From the NCBI RefSeq assembly GCF_945859685.1, contig NC_079147.1, positions 67,920,946 to 67,984,945 of the forward strand: a stretch of 64,000 nucleotides of DNA, in the 5' to 3' direction. This stretch comes from Eupeodes corollae. Taxonomy: Eukaryota > Arthropoda > Insecta > Diptera > Syrphidae. Below are positions 1 through 10,990 of the stretch, piece after piece; the first letter of the stretch is position 1, and each line of letters opens with the position of its first letter. The position numbers were made by a program, and so were the translations under genes. The notes under the pieces are model-generated. The model did no database searches, was not told where the DNA came from, and was given only the letters and a program-made list of their open reading frames with translations.

Positions 1-1770
1 TTGAGTCTGGTAAAGCATTCCACATTCGTGTAGTTCGACTAAAAAAAGAATCTCTGAACTTAACAGTGCGACCGAAATTGGGCTCAAGGTTAAACTGATG
101 GGCAATCCTAAAAGAACGAGTATTACCGTTGAATTGTTTGAGGGGAGGCATGCAACTGGCTATTTCATTAGAGTATTGCTTATGGAAGTAGCGATAGAAT
201 AATGAGAGACATGAAACCTTACGACGGTGCTCAAAAGAGATGCAAAAGTTTCAGTTAGACAATAGTCACCTATCATTTTTAGAGCCCTCTTTTGAATTCT
301 GTCGAAGAGACTGAAGTGGGTTATAGGAGCACCTGCTTAAATCAGGGAATTGTACTCAAGTTTTGGACAAATATAGGTTTTATAAATTATAGCCAGATTA
401 GAAGGGGTAAAAAACTTCTTGCATCGTCGGAGAAAACCTAAACACTTAGCAGCATTTTTGGCGATGTCAAATATGTGATCACTCCACAACAAGTGGTTTG
501 TAATGCACATACCTAGGACTGATAGCTGTTCAGTCTCCTCGATGCAAGTACCACTCATGGATAGTGGCATTGGGGGAGGGTTACGCTTTTGCGACAGTAG
601 ACAGCATTGAGTTTTCGAAGCATTACATTCTACACGGTTTTTGATTTTTCATTGAACAATGCTGTCAAGATCTGAATTTAATGAGCTTATCATACGCTGC
701 CATTGGTAGTCCACATTCGAAGAACAAGGATGAGAATCCTAAAACGAATATGAAAAGCTGAGGGTACTGTCATCCGAGAAACAATTTAGTGGGTTAGAAG
801 TTTCAGACAATAGATCATTTATAAAAATGAGGAAGAGCGTCGGAGACAAAACGGAGCCCTGGGGCACACCAGCATTTATTTTATGAATATCAGATTTAAA
901 CCCGTCCAATACTACTTAAATTAAACGGTCCGAAAGGTAATTTCTAACCCAACGAAGAAGGGATTCATCAATACCGAATGCACGCATTTTCGATAAGAGA
1001 GCATGATGCCAAACTGTATCAAATGCTTTTGAAATATCAAGTACAATAATCTTACTTTCTCCAAAACGATGTATAGATTTATTCCACTGTTCGGTGAGAT
1101 AAACCATGAGATCACCAGTGGACCTATTGCAACCAAAACCAAACTGCTGGTCATTAAGAAGCTTTCTTTCTTCAAGATATTTCTTAAGCTGAAAATTGAT
1201 CAGCGTTTCCATGACCTTAAAAAGAAGGGACGTAAGTGCAATTCGACAATAGTTTGAGAGAGAGGAGGATTCGCTTTTTTTAGGGACAGGCTGGACAAAT
1301 AGAGTTTTCCATCCACTCAAAAAGAGACATGTAGAATAGGACAGATGGAAAAGCTTACGCAGTGGTTTTGGCAGCGTTGGAGAACAACTCTTCAGAACAA
1401 TAGCAGGGATACTATCCGGGCCAGCGAATTTGTGAATGTCAAGATTTTTAAGTACTCTAGTAACTGAACGAGTGCGAAAGAAGATTCGTCCCATAGTATC
1501 GTTAACGCTTTCAAGTACAGGCGGTGTCATGTCACTCACTGGCAGCATCGAATTAACAGCAAACTGTGCTGCAAGCAAATTGACTTTATCAATCGGGCTT
1601 ACATTGTCATTGTAAAAAGAAAGAAAAACGATATCACCCAAGTTGCCAGCAAGGCTGAAGTTTCAGCACTATTATAATTTTAAAAACTAACGGAACTATG
1701 CGAAAAATTTTTGGGAACCTCATTGTTTTTGGCTGACAAATTGCGAAAGATGTCCAAAAAGACGGATAAC
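1..1770 (-). pseudogene. Non-LTR retrotransposon A1: reverse transcriptase remnant, 3' end outside the window
   Basis: This is a degraded copy of the element seen almost whole at 42791-46240 (A2). Read on the minus strand, the linker before the RT lies at about 1640-1770 and is frameshifted. An open stretch at 916-1641 carries the RT fingers and first palm block, including the motifs QQFGFGCNRSTGDL and VLDISKAFDTVWH. The catalytic box reads FSDDSTL near 750-790, against FADDSTL in A2. The thumb and C-terminal domain follow at 337-570 in another frame, with LGFLRRCKKFFTP and YIRPKLEY-type motifs. No endonuclease domain is present, so the copy is 5'-truncated. The window edge cuts its C-terminus: bases 1-60 match A2 near 42950. 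Several frameshifts make it non-functional. The family is of the endonuclease-RT (jockey/CR1-like) type; the exact clade is not certain. Confidence 0.85.
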
Positions 1771-2713
1771 TTTACATAATAATGTTTCACAGATGTAATT
1801 AATGAAAATTATAAAGCATAGTAGTCCAATATTACTTACTTAAGCAACTTCTGAAATTTAGAAAAATACGTTTTTTTATTCAGCTTAATACAAGCTATAA
1901 CTTAACATAACTAAACTTAACACTAACTTAACAATTGTTTTTTCTTGGTCTTGTTATTAGTTTTGAACATTAATTCATGTGGTCCCTAAGACCCACATAA
2001 AAGCTCTATCATGTACAAGAACTAACAATTTTGCTTTTATTGGACTTGAAATTAAAAGGAACGAGAAATTTGGACTCAAAAGGAAAAAAGTAAAGGGCAT
2101 CTTTCAGATGGGATTTGGAAATGTTAAAGTCGAAGACTAACAAAGCAGCGTTGCAGTGACGAAGAATTCTACACATGCATTGGTTCAAAATGCCGGGCAA
2201 TCTATATTGCACAATTGGTGAGCAAATAATATATCAGCGTTTTTGAGTCTTATATACTATAAGGGCTGCAGACCTATCAATTTTAGTCGATCGGCATAAG
2301 GAGGCAAGTTGGATGTATCATCCCAGGGAAGGCTACGTTAGGCAAATCGAAAGAAACGTCTTTGAACAGTTTTAATGATGAGGGAATGGTTTTCATGAAA
2401 GGGAGACCATACTTGGCATGCATATTCAAGATGCGGACGGACTAGGAAAATGTAAAGCGCTTTAGTTACATAACTGATAAGGGTTGGAAATTCCTTTGAC
2501 CATCCAACCGAGAGATCTATTAACTTTATTAATAATTTGGTCAAAATGGGAATGGAAATTCAGGTGTTTGTCCACATAATACCAAGATCTCTAATAGAAT
2601 CGACTACATTGGCGGCGTCATTAAGGAAGTAGTATTCTCAATGAGATGGGATTTGTTTACGCGAAAATGGTAATTTGTTTACATTTACCTACATTTAACT
2701 TTAGAAAGTTATA

Positions 2714-3020
2714 CATGCACCACCCGTGGCATGATGGTTAGTGCGTTGGACTGTCATGCGAGAGGCCTTGGGTTTGATCCCTGCCTGTGCCACCTAAAGT
2801 TTTTTCACGGGTACTGCCTCTGCGAGGAATTTACAAATTCTCCAAGAGTAACTTTTGTCATGAAAAGTGCTTTCTCAAATTTGCTGTTCGGATACGGCTT
2901 AGAACTGTAGGTCCCTTCCATCCTTGAGAAAAGTATTTGCACCCAGGAATGTTTGAGAGTTCTCAGTCACTGGGCCCTAGTTCTCAAACGGACTGTTGCA
3001 CCACCCAATTTAATATTTAA
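2714..3020 (+). mobile_element. tRNA-derived SINE, copy 1, inside retrotransposon B1
   Basis: The left part reads like the internal RNA polymerase III promoter of a tRNA: an A-box-like stretch (gatggttagtgcgttgga) and then a B-box-like gggtttgatccc about 30 bases later. A non-tRNA body follows, with gcctctgcgaggaattta and cggcttagaactgtaggtcc, then a tail ending ttgcaccacccaattta and an AT-rich run. The words tgcaccaccc occur at both ends, so they belong either to the element's ends or to a target duplication. Partial copies with the same body lie at 4520-4640, 8845-8945 and 61370-61430. The copy interrupts the B1 RT coding sequence just after its FADD box. Confidence 0.75.
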
Positions 3021-3108
3021 ATTTAAAATCATTTTGTAAAAGTAGGGGATCAGATGAGTTGAGATAATCTTAAAAATGTTCTTATCATCCGCAAACATTA
3101 GGATATCT

Positions 3109-3434
3109 GAGCTTTTAATTGAAGACAGACATCGTTGACTGATAAGATTAAGAGAAGGGGGCCAAGGTGACTACCTTCTGGGATGCCAGGAAATGCATGT
3201 ATGGGACTGGAAACAGAGTTACGTAAGAGGATTCTTTAAGTTCTATTGGCAAGGTAGGAGCCTATCCAGTGAGTTTTTTTAATTTAAGACAGACATCTTT
3301 GACTGATAAGACGAAGAGAAGGGGGCCAAGATGAATACCTTGTGGGATGCCAGAAGTTGCATGTATGGGACTGGAAACAGAGTTACGTAAGAGGACTCTA
3401 TAAATTCTATTGGCAAGGTAGGAGACTATCCAGT
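3109..3434 (-). repeat. Tandem duplication of about 163 bp within the B1 reverse transcriptase
   Basis: Bases 3109-3270 and 3271-3434 are direct tandem copies. By eye, the 147-base cores (3124-3270 and 3288-3434) differ at about 13 positions. Read on the minus strand, both encode the RT block SYLANR, then LLRNSVSSPIHA, then GIPxGxHLGPLL. The palm block is therefore present twice before the FADD box. This cannot be a normal enzyme. The duplication is either a slippage or repair event in this copy or a feature of a subfamily. Confidence 0.85.
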
Positions 3435-4519
3435 TTATAAACAAATATGGAAAGATTAGGGCTCTAAGTTTGAGATAAATTACGATATCGTATCTTATGG
3501 GATACAACATCAACTTCATTATACCATTTTCAAGGGCTGACTAAATTTTTGATATAAACTAGTCGTAGTGGATCTACCTTTAACAAAACCATGTTGAGTG
3601 GGGGAGAATAAGGGCTTGCAATGAAAATAAACATAATCATAAACTAGGCTTTCAAAAAGTTTTGGGATGCATGAAAGTTTCGCAAAAGGTCTTTAATTGT
3701 TAATTTCAGTTTTATTGCCTTGTTTATGAATGGGAAATATAAATGAATCTTTTCATATATGAGGAAACACACCTTGAGACAGAGAGAGTTCAAAGTATAC
3801 AGTTAGAGGCTTTGACAGAGAATGCATACATTTTTTTAAAACAACTGATGAAACGCCATCAGGACCAGTGCTAAAGTTTTCTTTGAGGCTTACTATTTTT
3901 GAGTGGATCAGGATCATGAAAATTCTGATATCTAAGGAGATTATGTTGTAGAAACTAATTGAAGGTGGAAACCTTCGTTTGACATTTATAAACTTGAAAA
4001 ATGTCCTCGCATCAGAAAGAAGTTTATTTTCTATTTGGTTAAGGTATTGGTTGTAAAGGGATAACCTTAATTCAGGCAAAGAATTATAGGCAAAAAGATA
4101 TTTGTTGTATTCGGTATCAGATTTGACTGTAAAAAGATCTTCCAAAGCTTGTTACGGTTATTTCTTAGGCTACGGAGCTCTCTGTTGTACCAAGGGGAAG
4201 CAGAGGTGAAATATTTTTTACGAGAGAACGGTAGGTACTGATTCTTCAATACAGTATGAAAGAATCAAATAAAACCAATGTGTAAGGGACTTTACTGTTG
4301 ATTGGAGGGAACCTAATTTAAAGTAGGCTGAGAAGAATGTTAAGTTTGGAGAAATCAGCCCTACGAAAATCATAACAGTGATTCTTCATTTCAAAAAAGT
4401 AGTTTTTAAATTTAATGGGGAAGGAGATATTAGGGGAAGGATGATAGCGAACCAAGGTTGAGAGAAGGTGAGGGCTCGCTGAGACAATACAGTTATCGCA
4501 ACCAGATGAACAGTTCTTA

Positions 4520-4640
4520 AGTTAAAAATAAATATAAATTGCAAGTGGCAGTACCCGTATAAAAAAAATTTAGGTGGCATAGGTAGGGATTGAAGACCTA
4601 TAGCATAACTGTCCTTAACACTTTTTTTGAAATTCATTTT
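4520..4640 (-). mobile_element. tRNA-derived SINE fragment, copy 2
   Basis: On the minus strand the sequence gacagttatgctataggtct, then caatccctacctatgccacc, then a T-run and cgggtactgcc aligns word for word with the promoter and body start of the SINE at 2714-3020. The B-box-like region is eroded and everything after the start of the body is missing. It sits at the 5' edge of retrotransposon B1 and may mark the point where B1 lost its endonuclease. Confidence 0.6.
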
Positions 4641-4839
4641 TATAACTTCCTTCTTAAAACTATCGTCAAGCTAGACGACAATTATTAAAAAATAAAAGCT
4701 ATAATTTACACGGACACTATAAGGTCAACTATATATAAAACTAAATACAAAAGGGTTTTTCGGGTAGATGTTTAAATGGAATAAAAAGAAAAAGCTGTGT
4801 GGAAGTATTAACAAAATTATTTTTATATTTGAAGGGCGC

Positions 4840-5870
4840 ATATATGCAATTTTGCGTTGAATATGACATCATTCAAATGCCCGCCTTGGCTTCTTACTAC
4901 GGCGGCACGGATCCGAGTGGTCAAATATTCAATGGTCTGTGTTTTGTTCACTTTTAGGGCATCGGTCGATTGTTATTTATTTGCATTGACCTGCGACTAC
5001 AAGAAACCCCACAGAAAAAAGTATTGTGGTTGCCAATTCACATTACCCCTGATGGGAAAGATAACGTTACCCTCAAATCGTTCATGCGTCAATAGTGGCG
5101 TTTGCTGTGTTAAACATAACGCCGACCTGCTGGAACAACATGTCGTCTAGGTTTATGTGGTTCCATTCGGGACACAAGAAAACAGCGCTCGCTGTTGACG
5201 CCTAACTTACATCGTTTTCAAAAAAGTACGGACAAATAACACCGTCGCGTCGGCCCAAAATCTAAACCAAACTGTAACTTTTTGATAACGCATTATCACC
5301 TGTTGAACCTCGCTTGGGTTGGTGTAGTCCCATATACGGAATATCGCTTGTTAACACTGCCATTCAACTAAAAATGTGCATAACTAAAGTTGATTTTTCG
5401 GCCTAAATTGGGGTCCTCTTCCAAACAATTCGAAAACCAGTCAGCGAACAAACGGCGCGTTATCTATGGTTATGAACTTTGAGCTCCTTGGTCAGTTGGA
5501 TCTTGTATACGAGTATAGGCTTAAGTATCGCTACAAAATTCACCAAGTTAAAGTCATACACTTTCACGGACCGCTGCGATGTTCTCGGCCGATCTTGTGT
5601 TCCTTGAACGTACGGATGTTGGCTGATTGTTAACTAAACCGGTCGTCTCGAATTTGGCCACCAACTGTTTGTTGAAGAGTCGACTGTGAAGGGCCACCAC
5701 TTCTACCGTAAAATGGGCGCAAAGAGAGTAACGTGTAACTTGCATGACGATTTGGAATAAGAAACTGAATAATAAAAAAAAGATTTCACAGATGTCACCA
5801 AAACAAAATGGCAACCACGGGGCACCAAATTGAAAAACCATTTATTTACTTTCAGCCCTAAGAGCTATTC
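4840..5870 (-). pseudogene. Tc1/mariner-superfamily transposase remnant, copy 1
   Basis: Scattered minus-strand pieces keep the order of an insect IS630-Tc1-mariner transposase. The 5' leader at about 5790-5865 reads gccattttgttttggtgaca. The helix-turn-helix part at 5554-5740 contains LFNKQLVAKFETTG and RSAENIAAVRES. Next comes FADWFSNCLEEDPNLGRKI, then FSYAHF where the family's first catalytic aspartate motif FSDEAHF is expected. At 4845-5180 follow NLDDMLFQQVGVMFNTA, ATIDA and NWQPQYFFLWGF-like pieces and a C-terminus containing GGHLNDVIF. Stops and frameshifts occur throughout. An internal deletion in the N-terminal region is shown by comparison with the fragment at 7030-7260. The open frame at 4857-5150 on the opposite strand is only its shadow. 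Confidence 0.7.
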
Positions 5871-6060
5871 ATTTAACTTTATGTTCATTTAATTAATTTA
5901 TTAAAAAATTAAAAAAAAAACTAATTTTAATATTTGTATTTTTAGCTTACTTATATACTTCTTCAAGTGATGACGTTAAAATAAATTTCAACACTTACTA
6001 AAATAAACTATTTTAGCTGAAGACTACTTTAAACTAGAACAACTACAGCAGACAATGTAA

Positions 6061-7005
6061 TTATTTGTTCTCCTGTTTCACCATTTTAATTCCGTCAAAT
6101 TCGGACACAGCCTTACTGAACCGAAAGAGGTCTATTCGGTCTTGTACCAACCATGACGTCCTGATTGCAAAACAGTCGCATATACACGTTTTGATTATCA
6201 ATCTATCCTGTATCAGACCGCATCCATTTAAAAAGAGGAATAAATCTGTTTTAAGGACGCCGCTCAAGTATGCACTCTCAAAACACTCGTCGTTCGGATA
6301 GAACGCCCCGAAAATTAAATTGTTGGTCGAAGACCTCGTTAAAATAGTGATAAACGTAAGAAGAGTTGGCTGTTCGATGTAAGACACACAAACACCGCTC
6401 CATTACTCGAAATTTGTCCATCTACGAAGGGGAAACGTTAAACCACACAGGACAACCATAAACAATCAATGACCGTATGAGGGCTTTATAGCAAATAACC
6501 TTAACTCTTGGTTCAAGCCGACTGCTGTAAAACAGCCGTTTCGATAGACTCTGGTCCTGCTAAGAGCAGCATGTACATGTCTTCTGAAATATAAATACTG
6601 ATCTTATCAGATACCAAGTTACCAAGTTCATTACAGATTTACTTGTTAATCGCTGCACGTGAAGATCAATGATCACCACCTTGCATCTTGCGCCAATTCT
6701 TTGACGAATCTTTCATGACTCTAGAAAATAAAGTTCGGAATAAAATTGTCTTCAACTACTGGACGCAATATCGCTGAATCTTGTTGAAATCTCAATGCAA
6801 AAGAATTCTAATAACCTCAAGATCTTTGGCGTACGGGATTTCCTTGGTAAGACCATTTAACCATATATCTTAAACGGGCTTAGACGCAATATGAATTGTG
6901 ACGTAATTCACCTTGAACCCGAACTGTTTATAATGAATTATTTTGTTGTCTGCAGCCCACTTATCCAGAGCTGATGGTCGGAAGAACACTTATCGACTTA
7001 AGTTT
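6061..7005 (-). pseudogene. Non-LTR retrotransposon C: C-terminal part of a reverse transcriptase
   Basis: Minus-strand pieces resemble the segment after the RT catalytic box. LDKWAADNKI lies at about 6930-6975. It is followed by a frameshifted IWLNGLTKEIPYAKDLEV stretch, as in the LNGxxIxxxxxxKYLG region of jockey-like RTs. At about 6420-6510 lies a KALIRSLIVYGCPVWFNVS-like segment, and at 6061-6387 a 108-residue C-terminal piece with NLIFGAFYPNDECFESAYLSG and FLFLNGCGLIQD. The catalytic core and everything 5' of it are absent, typical of 5' truncation. It belongs to a family distinct from A, B and D. It is wedged between two transposase copies of opposite orientation. Confidence 0.6.
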
Positions 7006-7029
7006 TGAAGGGTTGGAGTTGTCCTTTTC

Positions 7030-7265
7030 CTTTTTGGCGCCCTGTGAAAGCCATTTTATACTGGTGACATCTGTCAAATCTTTTGTTTATTAGTTGTTTG
7101 TGTCAAATCATTATGGCAATTACACGATTAAACAGCGTGTTCAAATGATAAAACTTTATTATCACAATGAGTGTTCGTTAACACCCATTTTACGGTGCAC
7201 GTAGATGTTGTGCCTTTCGTAGACTTTAACTTGGCGAATTTTTCTCAAAAACTCGTTACTTTTCT
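7030..7265 (+). pseudogene. Tc1/mariner-superfamily transposase, 5' fragment, copy 2
   Basis: The leader gccattttatactggtgaca and the following catctgtcaaatctttt match the leader of the minus-strand copy at 4840-5870. After an ATG near 7112 the reading MAITRLNSV continues, with one frameshift, as MIKLYYHNECS, the usual start of the DNA-binding domain in this transposase family. It then reads HPFYGAR-like residues before losing similarity at about 7260. This fragment keeps the segment deleted in copy 1, so the two are independent descendants of one family. No terminal inverted repeat could be fixed. Confidence 0.6.
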
Positions 7266-8844
7266 CAAAAATTCGTTACTTTTCCTTGTTTCATTAAATT
7301 TGCAATTATTTTTTTATGTCAAAATATTCAAATTTAAACTTATTTGAAAATGAATTTAGGTTTGAAGTTAATATCTTAGCTGTAACTACGAATGTGCTTA
7401 GAAACAAATTATCAATTCTCTTTTTCAAACCCCGATACACCAATTTAAGTCACTTTGTTGTTGAAAATGAAAACACTTGACATAACTTTAACAATTTTCA
7501 ATAAAAGCTAATTTTTGAGAAAAGCCACTAGTCCTAGCAAAACTGACGTCACCGACATTGTTGTTCGTTGGAAAATTCTCAATTAACTAATTAGTCCCAA
7601 AAAAGGATATATTCGCTTGTTTTCCCACCATCAACCAACCGCTTTTCTAGCCGAAAACCAAAACCGTCTGCATTTAACTCGACCATCAAATTCCACCCCA
7701 CCATCATTCCGTTTTTGAAACTTTATTCACGTTTCTGCGAAAATATCAAAAGTAGGCCAATTTTGCAATCAGTTATGGTAGCCAAATTATTAGCAAATTT
7801 TCAGAACAAAAGCGTGGTGTTGGCGTGGCGTATTGGATGGTATATCAAGCCAACACCAACCAACCCCCATCCATATGAATGAACCATTGCACTCTCTTGA
7901 AGAAGAACTAGGATGTAGCTCCTCCAAAAATGCAATCCCATCATATTTCAGTGTTTCACTTCACTGTGATCCATCAGCAAAACAACATTCTGCCTAATAG
8001 AACTTCAAACTATGTAGATTGTAGATGCATGATGTCCTTTACCGTTTGTGCATATACATGTGTTTATGTATCTACCATCAGCTATAAGCAAAATGATGTA
8101 TGTATAAGCAGAAATATGTGTTTGTATAATGTGATATGAATTTATCCTTCGCTAGTTGTCCGAGGATGTCTGAATGTTTATCATGGCGGCTCTTATGGGC
8201 TCTTGGCTGTTGCAGATAGATAAAGGATTCATGCAAATTGTTTCGAACAAAGCGCCAAAGTATGAACAGTGACTATATGCCCGCCCGGACCGTGTTACCG
8301 CACCTCATCTCGATATAGGCCTCCATCAACCAATGTTGCTATAACTAAAGTCATCTATAGCCGCCGCGTAGCTGTAGCTGAAGCCACAGTCGCTACCGCT
8401 GCAGTCGGCAACCCATTTTGCCATCAAATTGAAAATTAGGTGAAATTAGACATGTGAACAGTGAAACATTGAACAAGGACAACAATGCATCCGATTAGTC
8501 CTCTAAATCTCTCGTAGTATTGCTCTTGGCAATATTTATAGAAGTGCTTTTCATCAGAATCGCAGAATACTCTTATACTCTGCATACATCGTACAACGCA
8601 CAGCAGCAATTTATTAAATGCCAGGGAAATAACTCCTCATGAAAATATATTTTCCATGTTTTAAGAATTATTTATTAATTTCTTGATGGTGAAAGCTTTT
8701 GCACTTAGTTTTTATAATAATGTAAGGGTATTAGATTGTAGCTATTTTTTCAATTAAAGTGTGAAGTAGTTAACCTCATTTTTTGAAGTGGAGTTATTTA
8801 CCAAACTATTTCCTAACTGAGTGAATTTTTGAACATGTATTTTC
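7266..8844. other. Non-coding stretch without recognisable elements
   Basis: No supported gene is seen. Bases about 7600-8420 are less AT-rich than the surroundings and contain CpG-containing runs such as tatagccgccgcgtagctg. They show no similarity to the repeats elsewhere in the window. The small open frame at 7930-8139 has no family features. This could be ordinary intergenic sequence or a regulatory island. Confidence 0.5.
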
Positions 8845-8945
8845 ATGCCAGAGGTCTTGAGTTCAATCCTTGTCTGTGCCATCTATAGTTTTTTTTTTTT
8901 CACTGGTATTGTCTCTTGCGAGGAATTGACAAATTTATTAACTTT
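8845..8945 (+). mobile_element. tRNA-derived SINE fragment, copy 3
   Basis: The words catgccagaggtcttgagtt, caatccttgtctgtgccatc and cgaggaattgacaaattt match the B-box region and body start of the SINE at 2714-3020. The A-box half and the 3' body are missing. It runs directly into R-repeat sequence at about 8946, which lacks its own head, so the two were joined by a deletion. Confidence 0.6.
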
Positions 8946-9175
8946 CCACGTACGTTTGTACTTCCGTACGTTTGCGACGTTTTTTCGTCGTCCATAGCTC
9001 AAGAACCAGATAAATACATTTTGTTATACAGATAAAAATACAGAAAAGGCTCTCAAGAAAATTGCTTGGGTGGTTTTTTTACCATAGCAGTTAAAAAAAA
9101 GGTGAACATTTTGGTTAACTCTAAATATCTCACAAACCAATGACGCTATAGACTTGAACTAAATTTTATACAATA

Positions 9176-10907
9176 CTAGCTGACCCGACAAACGTTGTTT
9201 TGTCATATAAAATATTTCTAGAGTATATTTTGCTCGCAATATTTAACTTATTGTAAATGTGTTAGCATGTGGCATTTAAGTGGGAAATTTACATATCACT
9301 GTTAACGGTGACAAAATATTAAATTAACAAATCACAAAACAATTTTTTTTAATTTATTAAAATTAATATACTACAAAAAAACAATACCAATCCCTTAATG
9401 CAACAGAGTATACAATATTTTTTGTGATCCCATCTTACACTAATACAAACAAATTGGATGCTTTTCAACTGCAGAGCACTTATTGTTTGTGTGAAACTTT
9501 AAGTGTTCAAATCTAAGCTGCAGACAGACATCGTTTGGCCTTGAGAAATATTGATAGTTTGCGGCATTTGCGGAAATAATGTATTTTCACCTCGGAATTA
9601 GCCATTTGGAATTATGGCTTCGATTAAATTTGTTATACATTTTTTAATTTATAATCGCGTGGTGTTGCACAACCGTGGTGTTTCCTAAATAACGAAGCAA
9701 AACTACTATAGATCCAACCTTCAATTGTAAATTATGCGGGGGAATTTTTGATAAATCCAATGACTTCAAAAACGCTGCTAAAATTGCTCTTTCTTCTGTT
9801 CACTCATGATTTGTATAGTGTCTTTGTACTTCGGGAAATATCCGGTCAATGAGAGCATCTTGTGAATCAATAAACGTGCAGGAATCGACCGGTAATTCTA
9901 TGCATCCAGTTTCATTTGTAGTTACTTTTCCGTCGCCTATATCTAACAGTTGTTTTGAGAACGTTTTCAACCGATAGATCTTGAAGCATTTGAACGCATA
10001 TTTACTTCCAGTTGTACTTTTTCAACATTACGCCCCATCATTAAGTACGCGTTGAACATCAGGGTTTATTGAACGCGGAATAATGGGAAGTGTTGTTCTG
10101 AAATCATGTGAATGGAGTAATAGAGTGCTGCCAAATAGTCTGTAGTTGTTTTTATATCTTTAAATGACCTGTCCAACGCCTCAAACGAATGTTTGTGTGC
10201 CATAGTGCATTTATCCCAGATGATAATTTTACACTGTTTCAAAACTGTGGAATGGATGATTATTTTTTTTATATTGCACACCTCGTCGGTGTTATTTTGA
10301 AAATTTAGTGGCACTTCAAATGCTAATTGAGCTGTTCTGCCTCCATTTAATAAAGTTGCCGCATTGCCAGAAGATGCACAGCCAATGCGATACCATTTAT
10401 TTGATCGCATTTTAGCAAGAATTAGCGAAATAATGAATTTTTTGCCAATTCCACCTGGTGCATCCAAAAAAAGAATCCACCTTGTCCTGCCGAAACTGCG
10501 AGCATGCTGTGGTCATAAGCGGTTCTTTGTTCTTCATTCATAAGTGGGACATTGCGAACCACAATCACTGCCATTTCGATCGTATTGTATTGTAGTTCAC
10601 GATTCAATTCAGTGTCTAATATTTTCGATTTATTGAATGCGTACCGAAATGACTGAGGTGGTAAGTTGGTAATGATAATGCAAAGATTTTCAACAGCAAT
10701 CAATGCTTCATTGTACATAGCGTCACTAAATACTATTGTAAGATCGTTGTACCGTGTACGATATTGTTGCAATTAAACAATAGCATTTAGGAATATAAAA
10801 TATAGATAAAACCTATTCCCAGACCTACCGAATTTATATGCAAAATTTCATTGAAATTGGTTAAGCCGTTTCAGGGAGTATGTGACAGGAGAATTTTATA
10901 TATTAGA
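9176..10907 (-). mobile_element. Helitron 1, degraded, with exact ends
   Basis: Read on the minus strand the element starts TCTAATATATAAAA at 10907 and ends CGGGTCAGCTAG at 9176. It is flanked by A on the 5' side and T on the 3' side with no target duplication, as expected for Helitrons, which insert between A and T. A hairpin, gacaaa...tttgtc, lies about 11 bases inside the CTAG end. The R repeat near 13130 preserves the empty site acaata|tattgtaac. The same two ends delimit the 3145-base element at 49862-53006, so both belong to one family. The cargo is a broken PIF1-type helicase. Confidence 0.9.
9610..10790 (-). pseudogene. PIF1-type helicase remnant of Helitron 1
   Basis: On the minus strand, 10422-10772 holds the region before the ATP site, with LNRELQYNTIE and MNEEQRTAYD. 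The Walker A loop reads GGIGKK where GGTGKT is expected. SSGNAATLLNGGRTAQLAF and a Walker B equivalent IIIWDKCTMAHK follow within 10066-10467. Further on, at about 9640-9990, come YTNHE, EERAILA, then PPHNLQLKVGSIVVLLRYLG, with a deletion joining distant helicase segments. The C-terminal SQGQS-type motif is not recognisable. In a complete element this helicase would work with a Rep nuclease in rolling-circle transposition; here the ATPase loop is mutated and no Rep domain remains. Confidence 0.8.
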
Positions 10908-10990
10908 TATTGTAACGTGATACCAAACAAGTATATTTTTGGAAAGAAAAAATCAAATCAACTGTTTATTTTTATAAATCAAAGGTGGCC

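Larger units (their letters stand above)
1868..4520 (-). pseudogene. Non-LTR retrotransposon B1: heavily decayed reverse transcriptase
   Basis: Minus-strand fragments in 5' to 3' order are as follows. A linker at about 4250-4520 has SPxLLS- and DFRRADFSKLN-like residues. The RT start at 3753-4145 carries the GPDGVSSVVLKK block. The palm block at 3262-3519 carries SGIPQGIHLGPLLF. The catalytic box at about 3080-3110 reads MFADDKNIF. The thumb at 2338-2544 carries LVRPHLEYACQVWSP. A C-terminal piece lies at 2009-2212. A T-run at about 1869-1877 could be the remains of the poly(A) tail. The order and motifs fit the same jockey-like group as B2 (37613-40362). It is broken by frameshifts, a SINE inserted between the catalytic box and the LNVGKCK motif, and a tandem duplication of the GIPQG block. 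No endonuclease is visible; the 5' side meets a SINE fragment at about 4520. Confidence 0.8.
8946..10990 (+). repeat. Repeat R, copy 1, split by a Helitron
   Basis: The left part (8946-9175) carries the R segments cgtacgtttgtacttccgta, gtcgtccatagctcaagaac and gttatacagataaaaata. It lacks the palindromic R head. The right part resumes at 10908 with tattgtaacgtgataccaaa and fades out at about 10990, so the monomer array and tail are absent. The 1732 bases between the two parts are a Helitron. Joining 9175 to 10908 gives the same words as the uninterrupted R copy near 13130. Confidence 0.85.

Noticed and set aside
2730..2800. Genuine tRNA gene
   Set aside because: Only the promoter-like boxes are present; no acceptor stem pairing was found and the sequence continues into a repeated body, so it is a SINE.
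4857..5150. 97-residue open frame on the + strand
   Set aside because: It lies antisense to recognisable transposase motifs (MLFQQVGVMFNTA, GGHLNDVIF) and has no features of its own.
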